From assembly GCA_937880335.1 (NCBI GenBank), contig CALFLJ010000021.1, forward strand, positions 1 through 11,902: a DNA stretch of 11,902 nucleotides, written 5' to 3'. Numbering within the stretch: the stretch's first letter is position 1; every line of letters begins with the position of its first letter. The DNA comes from an uncultured Succinatimonas sp. (GTDB taxonomy: Bacteria; Pseudomonadota; Gammaproteobacteria; Enterobacterales; Succinivibrionaceae). The position numbers and the translations under genes were made by a program. Positions 1 to 8,200 of the stretch are shown here, one piece after another. A model generated the notes under the pieces. It had not been told where the DNA came from. It made no database searches and saw only the letters and a program-made list of their open reading frames with translations.

Positions 1-3000
1 GAACTGTTGCTCCAGACTCTGCGACTGCACGAGATGCAGCACCACCAATATGGAAAGTACGCATGGTTAACTGGGTACCTGGCTCACCGATTGATTGGGC
101 AGCCATAACACCGACAGCCTCACCTGGATTTACCAGATGACCGCGAGCTAAATCACGACCATAGCACTTTGCACAGATTCCGTAACGAGACTTACAGGTA
201 ATAGGAGATCTGATCTTTACATGATCGACCGTATTGTCCTCAAGCAGAGTACATAACTTTTCGTCTAAAAGAGTACCTGCAGGGATCAATACATTCTTAG
301 TACCAGGCTTGAAAACATCAGCAGCTAAAACACGTCCTAAGACACGATCTCGTAAGGTTTCAATTACATCACCACCATTAACGTGAGGTGTAATATCTAA
401 ACCGTCATCAGTACCACAATCACTCTCATAAACAACCATATCTTGAGCTACGTCAACTAAACGGCGAGTTAAGTAACCAGAGTTTGCGGTCTTCAAAGCG
501 GTATCAGCTAAGCCCTTTCGAGCACCATGAGTTGAAATAAAGTACTGCTGTACATTTAAACCTTCACGGAAGTTAGCCGTAATTGGAGTCTCAATAATGG
601 AACCATCAGGTTTTGCCATCAAGCCACGCATACCAGCTAGCTGACGAATCTGTGCCGGTGAACCACGAGCACCAGAGTCAGCCATCATGTAAATGCTATT
701 GAAGGATGCCTCTTTCTCCTCTTCTCCTAAGATATTCTTAGCAGTCTGTGTTGAAAGGTTTGCCATCATAGCCTTTGCGACTTTTTCGTTAGCATTTGAC
801 CAAACGTCGATAACCTTGTTATAACGCTCACCTGGAGTAATCTGACCATTTTCATACTGTGACTGAATGGACATAACTTCCTTTTGAGCTGAAGAAATAA
901 TGGTGTATTTCTCCTTAGGAATTAACATATCGTCAACACAAACAGAGGAACCAGATATAGCAGCATTAGCAAAACCAGTATACATAACATGATCTGCAAA
1001 CATTACCGTATCTTTAAGTCCTAAAAGATGGTAGCAGGTATTTAAAAGAACACCAATCTTCTTCTTTCCTAAAGGAACGTTAGATACCTTAGTGAACCAA
1101 TTCTTATGAGACAAAATTTCTTTAATATTATCCTGAGTTACGCCTTCTGCAGGAGGGTCAATTAAATCATAAGACATTCCCTTAGGCAGAATGAGCGAGA
1201 GCATAGCACGACCAACGGTGGTCAAACGCATCTCGTTTTTCTCAGTAAAGACACCTGTATCAGGATCTTTCTCAAAGAAGTTAACACGACAAGCAATACG
1301 AGCGTGGAAATCAACTAAATCAGCCTTATACAGACGCTCAGCTTCCTTAGCATCAGATAATATAAGACCCTCACCACGAGCGCCAATGCGCATGCGTGTC
1401 ATGTAGTAAAGACCTAAAACCACGTCCTGAGCTGGCACGATGATAGGATCACCTGATGCAGGAGATAGAACGTTATTAGTAGACATCATTAGGGCACGAG
1501 CCTCTAATTGAGCCTCTAAGGTTAAAGGCACATGTACAGCCATCTGATCACCGTCGAAGTCAGCGTTAAAGGCAGGACATACCAACGGATGCAGACGAAT
1601 AGCTTTTCCTTCGATCAAAACAGGTTCAAAAGCCTGAATACCTAAACGGTGAAGTGTAGGAGCACGGTTTAACATAATTGGATGTTCACGAATTACCTCG
1701 TCAAGTACATCCCAAACTACCGGGTCCTCTCGCTCTACCATCTTCTTAGCAGCCTTAATAGTAGTTGCTAAGCCACGTAATTCGAGGCGGCCATAAATAA
1801 ATGGCTTGAATAACTCTAAAGCCATCTTCTTAGGTAAACCGCATTGGTGTAAACGTAAGAAAGGTCCACAAGTAATTACTGAACGACCAGAATAATCTAC
1901 ACGTTTACCTAATAAGTTCTGACGGAAACGACCTTGCTTACCTTTGATCATGTCAGCCAAAGATTTTAAAGGACGCTTGTTAGAACCGGTAATAGCACGA
2001 CCGCGACGACCATTATCCATTAATGCGTCAACGGATTCCTGAAGCATACGCTTTTCATTACGCACGATGATCTCAGGAGCAGCTAAATCTAAAAGGCGTT
2101 TTAAGCGGTTATTACGATTAATAACACGACGATATAAGTCATTTAAATCAGAGGTAGCAAAACGGCCACCATCTAGAGGTACTAAAGGTCTTAAATCTGG
2201 TGGAAGAACCGGTAATACGGTCAAAATCATCCACTCAGGCTTATTACCGGAGTTGATAAATGACTCAATTAATTTGATACGTTTTGCGAACTTTTTACGG
2301 TTTGACTCGGATGAAGTTGCATCTAAAGCCTCACGCAAAGACTTAACTTCCTCCTCAAGATTAATGTGCTGCAATAAATCTAAAATAGCTTCAGCACCCA
2401 TCTTAGCTGTGAAGTCATCCCCGTAAACAGCTAAAGCTTCGACGTATTGCTCTTCTGTTAAAAGCTGTCTTTCATTGAGCTCAGTCATACCAGGATCTGT
2501 TACAACATAGCTTTCAAAATAAAGAACACTTTCAATATCACGAAGTTTCATATCTAAGATTAAGCCGATGCGTGATGGCAAAGACTTAAGATACCAGATA
2601 TGGGCAACTGGAGAGGCTAACTCAATATGCCCCATACGCTCACGACGTACTTTTGCCTGGGTTACTTCAACACCACACTTATCACAGATTGTTCCGCGGT
2701 GTTTTAGGCGCTTATACTTACCGCATAAGCATTCGTAATCCTTAATAGGTCCGAAAATACGTGCACAGAATAAACCGTCACGTTCAGGTTTGAAGGTACG
2801 GTAATTTATGGTCTCAGGTTTCTTTACCTCTCCATAAGACCAGGCGCGAATCATTTCCGGTGATGCCAAACCAATTTTAATAGCATCAAAATCCTCTAAG
2901 CGTTGCTTAAAGGCATTGCTGCGGTTGGCTAATTTGCCAAGACTACCACTTAACTCAAGATCCATAGCATTATCATCTGAGTTAAGCTTAGTCTGATTGG

Positions 3001-3049
3001 CAAGACCCTGTAAGAGGTCTTCGTTCTGACCGTTTTCCTGTATGCTCAC
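1..3049 (-). CDS. rpoC: RNA polymerase beta' subunit, N-terminal ~1016 residues (3' end outside window)
   Basis: RpoC is the catalytic beta' subunit of RNA polymerase. I translated it from a GTG at 3049–3047, preceded by AGGAG 8 nt upstream. Visible in order: the zinc ribbon (ECLCGKYKRLKHRG then CDKCGVEV, ~residues 106–128), the active-site NADFDGDQM (~495–503, three Mg2+-binding aspartates at 497, 499 and 501), the bridge helix (YFISTHGARKGLADTALK from residue 836) and the start of the trigger loop (AQSIGEPGTQL, with MRTFH ending at His1000, equivalent to E. coli His936). Offsets from E. coli numbering are +37 at the active site and +64 at the trigger loop. These come from ~37 extra residues near the N terminus and ~26 around 632–657. 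The E. coli protein is 1407 residues, so roughly the last 28% is missing here. It lies 58 nt after rpoB and is surely co-transcribed with it. The reading frame is open throughout. Confidence 0.98.
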   Translation of the reverse strand, partial: MSIQENGQNEDLLQGLANQTKLNSDDNAMDLELSGSLGKLANRSNAFKQRLEDFDAIKIGLASPEMIRAWSYGEVKKPETINYRTFKPERDGLFCARIFGPIKDYECLCGKYKRLKHRGTICDKCGVEVTQAKVRRERMGHIELASPVAHIWYLKSLPSRIGLILDMKLRDIESVLYFESYVVTDPGMTELNERQLLTEEQYVEALAVYGDDFTAKMGAEAILDLLQHINLEEEVKSLREALDATSSESNRKKFAKRIKLIESFINSGNKPEWMILTVLPVLPPDLRPLVPLDGGRFATSDLNDLYRRVINRNNRLKRLLDLAAPEIIVRNEKRMLQESVDALMDNGRRGRAITGSNKRPLKSLADMIKGKQGRFRQNLLGKRVDYSGRSVITCGPFLRLHQCGLPKKMALELFKPFIYGRLELRGLATTIKAAKKMVEREDPVVWDVLDEVIREHPIMLNRAPTLHRLGIQAFEPVLIEGKAIRLHPLVCPAFNADFDGDQMAVHVPLTLEAQLEARALMMSTNNVLSPASGDPIIVPAQDVVLGLYYMTRMRIGARGEGLILSDAKEAERLYKADLVDFHARIACRVNFFEKDPDTGVFTEKNEMRLTTVGRAMLSLILPKGMSYDLIDPPAEGVTQDNIKEILSHKNWFTKVSNVPLGKKKIGVLLNTCYHLLGLKDTVMFADHVMYTGFANAAISGSSVCVDDMLIPKEKYTIISSAQKEVMSIQSQYENGQITPGERYNKVIDVWSNANEKVAKAMMANLSTQTAKNILGEEEKEASFNSIYMMADSGARGSPAQIRQLAGMRGLMAKPDGSIIETPITANFREGLNVQQYFISTHGARKGLADTALKTANSGYLTRRLVDVAQDMVVYESDCGTDDGLDITPHVNGGDVIETLRDRVLGRVLAADVFKPGTKNVLIPAGTLLDEKLCTLLEDNTVDHVKIRSPITCKSRYGICAKCYGRDLARGHLVNPGEAVGVMAAQSIGEPGTQLTMRTFHIGGAASRAVAESGATV

Positions 3050-3077
3050 AACAGTTTCTCCTATTGTCGTAGCCAAA

Positions 3078-3098
3078 CTGGGGGTTGTTATCCCCCAG
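3078..3098 (-). other. GC-rich hairpin in the rpoB–rpoC gap
   Basis: A perfect 7-bp stem (CTGGGGG / CCCCCAG, loop of 7) lies in the 58-nt spacer between the rpoB stop and the rpoC ribosome binding site. No T-run follows it (the next bases are TTTGGCTACG), so it is not a classic terminator. It may stabilise or separate the two halves of the message, or mark a processing site; the function is inferred only. Confidence 0.6.
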
Positions 3099-3107
3099 AA
3101 TAGAAAC

Positions 3108-6100
3108 TTATTCCTTGCGGATGAGATCGATATTAATACCGAGCGAACGGATTTCGCGCAGCAAGACGTTAAATGACTCTGGAATGCCAGCGTCCATACG
3201 ATAAATACCATCAACGATGTTCTTATACATCTTGGTTCTGCCGTTAACGTCGTCGGACTTGACAGTTAACATCTCACGTAAGGTGTAAGCGGCGCCGTAA
3301 GCTTCGAGGGCCCAGACTTCCATTTCACCGAAACGCTGACCACCGAACTGGGCTTTACCGCCCAACGGTTGCTGAGTTACCAGACTGTAAGAACCAGTGG
3401 AACGAGCATGCATCTTATCATCAACTAAGTGATTTAGCTTAAGCATGTACATGTATCCAACAGTTACCTTACGCTCAAATGGGCGACCTGTACGTCCATC
3501 GTACAATGTCATCTGGCCTGACTCAGGTAAGTCTGCCATACGTAATAATTCTTTAATATTCTCTTCCTGCGCACCATCAAATACTGGGGTTGCAACAGTA
3601 AAGCCATCACGCATGTTATTGGCTAATGTTAAAACTTCCTTATCAGATAGCTCAGAGATGTCAATCTTCTGCGAAGTATCGCCTAAGTCGTAAATATCTT
3701 GTAAGGTCTTACGAATCTCAGCAATAGCACGCTGTTCAACTAACATCTTGTTAATCTTCTCGCCAATCCCCTTAGCGGCCAAGCCCAAGTGAACTTCAAG
3801 AACCTGTCCGATATTCATACGAGACGGAACGCCTAATGGATTTAATACCATATCTACAGGCTTACCGTTCTCGTCAAACGGCATATCCTCAATAGGATTA
3901 ATACGAGAGATAACACCCTTGTTACCGTGGCGACCTGCAAGCTTATCTCCAGGCTGAATGCGGCGCTTAACAGCTAAGTAAACCTTAACAATCTTAAGAA
4001 CACCTGGGGTAAGATCATCACCTTCAGTAATCTTTTTCTTTTCTGCCTCGAACTTACTCTTATATTCCTTAGCGTACTCATCCAGTCTTAAGGCAAACTC
4101 TTCCAATTGACGCTGTGCTGCATCATTATCTAAAGTCTGAGTTAATAATTGCTTATCATCTAAGCTGTCAACCTCTTCCTGAGAGAAGCCGTTCTTTGCT
4201 AAAAGAATGCGTACCTGACTTAAAAGACCAGAGCTTAGGAATGCAAATTCCTCATCAAGATCTTTCTTAGCCTGAGCTATGTGCATCTCTTCGATCTCTT
4301 TTGCACGCTTATCTTTCTCTACACCCTCGCGGGTAAAGATCTGAACGTCAACAACAGTACCGGTTGTATCGTTAGGAACACGTAAAGAGGAATCCTTAAC
4401 CTCTGAAGCTTTTTCGCCGAAAATAGCTCGGAGTAACTTCTCCTCTGGAGTTAACTGAGTCTCTCCCTTAGGAGTTACCTTTCCAACCAGGATATCGCCA
4501 CCTACAACCTCAGCACCAACATAAACAATGCCGGCCTCATCAAGTTTTGATAAAGCTTGCTCGCCTACGTTAGGAATATCAGCGGTGATCTCCTCAGGTC
4601 CTAACTTAGTGTCACGAGCAACACAAGAGAGCTCCTGAATATGGATAGTTGTTAAACGATCCTTTGCTGCAACACGCTCGGAAACTAAAATAGAATCCTC
4701 GTAGTTATAACCATTCCAAGGCATGAAAGCGATTCTCATATTCTGACCTAAGGCTAACTCACCCATATCAGAAGATGAACCATCAGCTAAAACGTCACCG
4801 GCCTTAACCTTCTCACCCAATCCTACGCAAGGGCGCTGGTTTACGCAAGTATTCTGGTTAGAACGGGAATATTTAATTAAATTGTAAATGTCGATACCAG
4901 CGTCGCGTTCACTTCCAATTTCATCTAAGTTAACGCGAACTACAATGCGAGCACCATCAACGTGTTCAATTACACCACCACGCTTGGCAATAATAGAAAC
5001 ACCAGAGTCAACAGCTAAAGCTCGCTCCATTCCTGTACCAACAAAAGGCTTTTCAGAACGCACAGTAGGAACAGCCTGACGCTGCATGTTTGCACCCATC
5101 AAAGCACGGTTAGCATCATCATGCTCAAGGAACGGAATCAAAGCTGCAGCCACAGAGATAATCTGCTGTGGGGAAACATCCATGAACTGAACATCTGATG
5201 CCTTACGAACTTCAGACTCGCCTTTATAACGACACTGTACGTAGTCAGATACGATCTTTCCATTTTCATCAAGATCAGTATTAGCCTGAGCTATAACGTA
5301 TTGCCCTTCCTCAATTGCTGATAAGTATTGGAATTCCTCAGTTACAATTCCATCCTTAACAAATCGATAAGGAGTCTCAAGGAATCCATAATCATTGCAA
5401 CGAGCAAATACAGCTAATGAGTTAATAAGTCCAATGTTAGGACCTTCAGGGGTTTCGATTGGACATAAACGACCATAGTGAGTTGGGTGTACGTCACGAA
5501 CCTCGAAGCCTGCACGCTCACGAGTTAAACCACCTGGGCCTAAAGCTGAAATACGGCGCTTGTGAGTAACCTCAGATAAAGGATTATTTTGATCCATAAA
5601 CTGAGATAACTGACTTGAACCATAGAACTCTTTAATTGCTGCACTAATAGGTTTGGCGTTAATCAGTTCTTGAGGGGTAGTATTATCGAGATCGCCTAAA
5701 GATAAGCGCTCCTTTACAGCTCTTTCAACACGTACTAAACCAATACGGAACTGATTTTCAGCCATCTCACCTACAGAGCGGATTCGACGGTTACCTAAAT
5801 GATCGATATCATCAATGTTTTCTTTACCGTTACGAATCTTAATTAAGTAACGGATAACTTTTATGATATCTGAATTATTCAAAGTACCACGTGAGGATTC
5901 ATTATCGATACCAGTGGTATCTAAAATAAGCTCCTTACCCTTAGCGTCTGTTGCCTGACCTTCCATCTCAATAATATTAGCGGTCAAATCAAGCTGTGAC
6001 AAAGGCATTATAATAGCCTTATCGTAGACGTATTCTTCACCACCTTGAGGAGCTAATTTAACCTTGTGTAAATAGCGCTCGTCAGCAGTTAGCATAGGGT

Positions 6101-7589
6101 TCTTCTTAGCAGGTACTAAGACATTATCTAAATAGTCTAAAAGCTTGTATGAAATTCTCTCAGGTTGCGTATTAGGAATGCAAGCTACTTCACCTTGATC
6201 TAAATATGGACGAATTAAATCAACCACTTTAGGGAATTGGGCATAAACAAAACCATTAACAATGCTTACACCAGAGTCAGCTGTATTGATCTGAGCATTT
6301 TCATCGGATAAATAACGAGCTAGACCTGCCTTGAAGCTCTTCTCCTCGGTGAAGTGAGTATCAAACTTCATACGGCCCACAGAACTTAAGTCATAACGCT
6401 CCTCAGCGAAGAATAAGTTCTTAAATAATGTATCAGCAGCTTCTGCAGTCGGAATTTCTCCCGGACGCATCATCTTATAGATTTCATACAAAGCTGCGTA
6501 ACGATCTGCCTCATCGGAAGATAGGTCACGTGTTGTATCAGATCTTAAAGTATCAGCAATAAATGGACCTTCATCAACCTGACTTGTATAGAGAATTTCG
6601 AGTTTCTTAATGCCATTTATAGCAATAGCAGAAAGATTATCTGCTGTTAAAACAGTGTTAGCAGCTAAAACAACCTCTCCCGCTTTATTGTGGTAATCGC
6701 GAGCTACAATCTTATCTATTAAGTACTCAGGAGGTACTTCAATAGTATTGACGCCGGCTTTCTTTAGCTGGCGAATGTGGCGGGCAGTAATCTTTTTACC
6801 CTTTTCCACTAAAATTTCTTTATCAATAGCAATATCAAAAGTAGCTGTTTCACCACGTAATCTCTCAGGAACTAATTCCATTAAGATCTTGTTATTCTTA
6901 ATCTCAAGCTCTACAGTTTCAAAGAAAAGGCCTAAGATCTGCTCGGTGTTGTAGCCTAAGGCACGTAACAAAACTGTTGCCGGTAATTTACGACGACGAT
7001 CGATACGTACAAAGAGATTATCGCGGTGATCAAACTCAAAGTCGAGCCATGAACCGCGGTAAGGGATTACGCGTGCACTGAACAGAATGCGTCCCGGATG
7101 GGTTTTACCCTTATCATTGTCAAAGAAAACACCTGGACTACGATGCAGTTGTGAGACTACGACACGCTCGGTACCATTTACAATGAAAGTACCATTGTCA
7201 GTCATGAGTGGAATTTCACCCATATAGACATCCTGGTCAATTCGCTCTTTTACGGTTTTAGGAGAATCCTTCTCGTAGCGGACCAGACTTAATTTTACTT
7301 TAAGGGGAGCTGAATATGTTGTTCCGCGAATCATACATTCACGAACATTGAATTTGGGCTCACCTAAGTGGAAACTGTTGTAGCATAGTTCAGCATTGCC
7401 TGAGTAGCTCTTGATTGGGAAAACGCTCTTGAAAGCGGCAACCAAACCATTCTCATTTTCAGGGTCTGAACTAATAAATTGTTTAAAAGAATCGAGTTGA
7501 ACTGCAAGTAAATATGGAGTGTCTAAGACTTTTACTCTCTTGCCAAAATCCTTACGAATGCGCTTTTGCTCAGTATAGGAGTAGACCAT
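3108..7589 (-). CDS. rpoB: RNA polymerase beta subunit with a ~146-residue extra segment
   Basis: RpoB is the beta subunit of RNA polymerase, holding one wall of the active-site cleft and the rifampicin pocket. I chose the ATG at 7589–7587 because the protein then begins MVYSYTEQKRIRKDFGKR, matching E. coli, with AGAGGA 10 nt upstream. An in-frame ATG at 7676 would add 29 unlike residues. The length is 1493 residues against 1342 in E. coli. The rifampicin cluster SSQLSQFMDQNNPLSE then THKRR is identical at drug-contact positions (Asp666, His676 and Ser681 equal E. coli 516, 526 and 531). The active-site YNYEDSI (Glu964/Asp965) and GRHGNKG (Lys1216 and Lys1224) are present. Both gammaproteobacterial inserts SI1 and SI2 are present. 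An additional segment lies at about residues 410–570, between GRMKF and SDIIKVIRYLIKIRNGK. The reading frame is intact across it. It is co-transcribed with rplJL upstream and rpoC downstream. Confidence 0.98.
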   Translation of the reverse strand: MVYSYTEQKRIRKDFGKRVKVLDTPYLLAVQLDSFKQFISSDPENENGLVAAFKSVFPIKSYSGNAELCYNSFHLGEPKFNVRECMIRGTTYSAPLKVKLSLVRYEKDSPKTVKERIDQDVYMGEIPLMTDNGTFIVNGTERVVVSQLHRSPGVFFDNDKGKTHPGRILFSARVIPYRGSWLDFEFDHRDNLFVRIDRRRKLPATVLLRALGYNTEQILGLFFETVELEIKNNKILMELVPERLRGETATFDIAIDKEILVEKGKKITARHIRQLKKAGVNTIEVPPEYLIDKIVARDYHNKAGEVVLAANTVLTADNLSAIAINGIKKLEILYTSQVDEGPFIADTLRSDTTRDLSSDEADRYAALYEIYKMMRPGEIPTAEAADTLFKNLFFAEERYDLSSVGRMKFDTHFTEEKSFKAGLARYLSDENAQINTADSGVSIVNGFVYAQFPKVVDLIRPYLDQGEVACIPNTQPERISYKLLDYLDNVLVPAKKNPMLTADERYLHKVKLAPQGGEEYVYDKAIIMPLSQLDLTANIIEMEGQATDAKGKELILDTTGIDNESSRGTLNNSDIIKVIRYLIKIRNGKENIDDIDHLGNRRIRSVGEMAENQFRIGLVRVERAVKERLSLGDLDNTTPQELINAKPISAAIKEFYGSSQLSQFMDQNNPLSEVTHKRRISALGPGGLTRERAGFEVRDVHPTHYGRLCPIETPEGPNIGLINSLAVFARCNDYGFLETPYRFVKDGIVTEEFQYLSAIEEGQYVIAQANTDLDENGKIVSDYVQCRYKGESEVRKASDVQFMDVSPQQIISVAAALIPFLEHDDANRALMGANMQRQAVPTVRSEKPFVGTGMERALAVDSGVSIIAKRGGVIEHVDGARIVVRVNLDEIGSERDAGIDIYNLIKYSRSNQNTCVNQRPCVGLGEKVKAGDVLADGSSSDMGELALGQNMRIAFMPWNGYNYEDSILVSERVAAKDRLTTIHIQELSCVARDTKLGPEEITADIPNVGEQALSKLDEAGIVYVGAEVVGGDILVGKVTPKGETQLTPEEKLLRAIFGEKASEVKDSSLRVPNDTTGTVVDVQIFTREGVEKDKRAKEIEEMHIAQAKKDLDEEFAFLSSGLLSQVRILLAKNGFSQEEVDSLDDKQLLTQTLDNDAAQRQLEEFALRLDEYAKEYKSKFEAEKKKITEGDDLTPGVLKIVKVYLAVKRRIQPGDKLAGRHGNKGVISRINPIEDMPFDENGKPVDMVLNPLGVPSRMNIGQVLEVHLGLAAKGIGEKINKMLVEQRAIAEIRKTLQDIYDLGDTSQKIDISELSDKEVLTLANNMRDGFTVATPVFDGAQEENIKELLRMADLPESGQMTLYDGRTGRPFERKVTVGYMYMLKLNHLVDDKMHARSTGSYSLVTQQPLGGKAQFGGQRFGEMEVWALEAYGAAYTLREMLTVKSDDVNGRTKMYKNIVDGIYRMDAGIPESFNVLLREIRSLGINIDLIRKE
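5541..5615 (-). other. Rifampicin-resistance-determining region of rpoB (wild-type-like)
   Basis: Residues 659–683 of this RpoB correspond to E. coli 509–533. All positions where resistance substitutions are classically found (E. coli Gln513, Asp516, Ser522, His526, Arg529 and Ser531) carry the sensitive-type residue. From the target alone the enzyme should be rifampicin-sensitive. This is a prediction by alignment to remembered E. coli sequence. Confidence 0.85.
5880..6360 (-). other. Extra protein segment in RpoB (lineage-specific insert)
   Basis: These codons give about residues 410–570 of RpoB. E. coli has only ~14 residues between GRMKF and the DDIIDVMKKLIDIRNGK helix; here there are ~160, a net gain of ~146. 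The segment starts DTHFTEEKSFKAGLARYL and includes YLDQGEVACIP (from residue 462), a Pro/Lys-rich stretch VPAKKNPML and a strand-like run ending ELILDTTGIDNES. Base composition looks like the rest of rpoB. It has no Cys/Ser start and His-Asn end, so it is not an intein, and I recognise no known fold. It sits where the lobe returns to the main body, before fork loop 1. Confidence 0.85.
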
Positions 7590-7764
7590 GGATAGGGGAT
7601 CCTCTGATTGATCTGTTTCCGGTATGGGATGCCTTGGCATCTTATGTCTTATCAGGCACCGAACCCGACCCCTCAAAAATGGAGGATCGGGTTTGATTTG
7701 AAGTGACGGATTTACTCCGTCATTGGTTCGGTGCGAACCAATTTATGTAAGAGCATCAGCTGAA
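7590..7764 (-). promoter_or_regulatory. rplL–rpoB leader with several hairpins and a competing long-range pairing
   Basis: This 175-nt spacer separates the stalk genes from the polymerase genes. In RNA order it holds a 9-bp hairpin (7742–7722, ATTGGTTCG / CGAACCAAT, 3-nt loop), a 7-bp hairpin (7722–7704, TGACGGA / TCCGTCA), an interrupted 7+4-bp stem (7693–7662) and a 5-bp tetraloop hairpin at 7640–7629. The 10-mer at 7725–7734 is exactly complementary to 7656–7665. That pairing would destroy the first hairpin and open the base of the third. No T-run follows any stem. In E. coli the equivalent spacer carries a partial terminator and an RNase III site, so attenuation or processing is the likely role here (inference). 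Confidence 0.6.
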
Positions 7765-7773
7765 TTATTCAGC
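7759..7773 (-). repeat. Inverted repeat with the rplL stop codon in its loop
   Basis: The arms GCTGAA and TTCAGC enclose exactly the TAA stop codon of rplL, giving a 6-bp stem with a 3-nt loop in the mRNA. It lies at the very start of the rplL–rpoB leader. Confidence 0.6.
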
Positions 7774-8133
7774 AACAGCCTTAGCACCGGCATCGGCGAG
7801 GCTCTTGACTAAAGCGTCAGCGTCGTCCTTAGGCATGCCTTCCTTAACCTTAGCAGGAGCAGACTCAACTAAGTCCTTAGCTTCCTTTAAGCCTAAGCCA
7901 GTAGCGGTGCGGACAACCTTAATAACAGCAATCTTGTTAGCACCAACTTCCTTAAGAACAACGTCAAACTCGGTCTTCTCTTCAGCAGCGGCAGCACCAG
8001 CAGCAGGAGCGGCAGCAACAGCAGCGGCAGCAGAAACACCAAACTTCTCTTCCATTGCCTTAACGAGCTCGACAACTTCAGTTACAGATAAGGCAGCAAT
8101 TGCCTCAATGATTTCATCCTTAGATAAAGCCAT
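7765..8133 (-). CDS. rplL: 50S ribosomal protein L7/L12
   Basis: L7/L12 is the multi-copy stalk protein that recruits and stimulates translational GTPases such as EF-Tu and EF-G. The 122-residue product aligns end to end with the 121-residue E. coli protein. The N-terminal dimerisation domain that docks on L10 is at ~1–35. An Ala/Gly/Pro-rich flexible hinge is at ~35–52. The C-terminal globular domain (EEKTEFDVVLKEVGANK, then GLGLKEAKDLVESAPAKVKEG) carries the conserved factor-binding helices. The ATG at 8133 has AAGGA 10 nt upstream. It follows rplJ by 59 nt in the same transcript. The repetitive GCn hinge codons create long open frames on other strands, which are not genes. Confidence 0.98.
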   Translation of the reverse strand: MALSKDEIIEAIAALSVTEVVELVKAMEEKFGVSAAAAVAAAPAAGAAAAEEKTEFDVVLKEVGANKIAVIKVVRTATGLGLKEAKDLVESAPAKVKEGMPKDDADALVKSLADAGAKAVAE

Positions 8134-8158
8134 TTTTATATATTCCTTTAGTAAACAA

Positions 8159-8173
8159 ATAGGCTAAGCCTAT
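8159..8173 (-). repeat. Palindromic hairpin in the rplJ–rplL spacer
   Basis: The arms ATAGGCT and AGCCTAT flank a single central base (effectively 6 bp with a 3-nt loop). It shares its core with the hairpin 14 nt upstream in the RNA (8187–8200), so the two could also pair with each other. An additional 10-nt palindrome, AACAATTGTT, lies between them at 8175–8184. Confidence 0.55.
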
Positions 8174-8186
8174 AAACAATTGTTGT

Positions 8187-8200
8187 AGGCTATTAAGCCT
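8187..8200 (-). repeat. Hairpin with the rplJ stop codon in its loop
   Basis: The 5-bp arms AGGCT and AGCCT enclose the 4-nt loop TAAT, which contains the rplJ stop codon TAA (8195–8193). Confidence 0.5.

Noticed and set aside
2067..2426. Open frame of 119 codons on the plus strand opposite rpoC
   Set aside because: It lies wholly antisense to conserved RpoC sequence and has no recognisable protein features.
5880..6360. Intein or mobile element as the source of the extra RpoB segment
   Set aside because: It is only ~146 residues, has no Cys/Ser first residue with a His-Asn end, no endonuclease motif, no flanking repeats, and its codon use matches the rest of rpoB.
7590..7676. In-frame upstream ATG that would lengthen RpoB by 29 residues
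   Set aside because: The added residues do not resemble RpoB, the region is a structured leader, and MVYSYTEQKRIRKDFGKR at 7589 matches the family start with its own ribosome binding site.
7805..8167. Long open frame on the plus strand opposite rplL
   Set aside because: It is the antisense of the GCn-rich hinge and conserved L7/L12 codons; the product is an unlike Ala-rich sequence.
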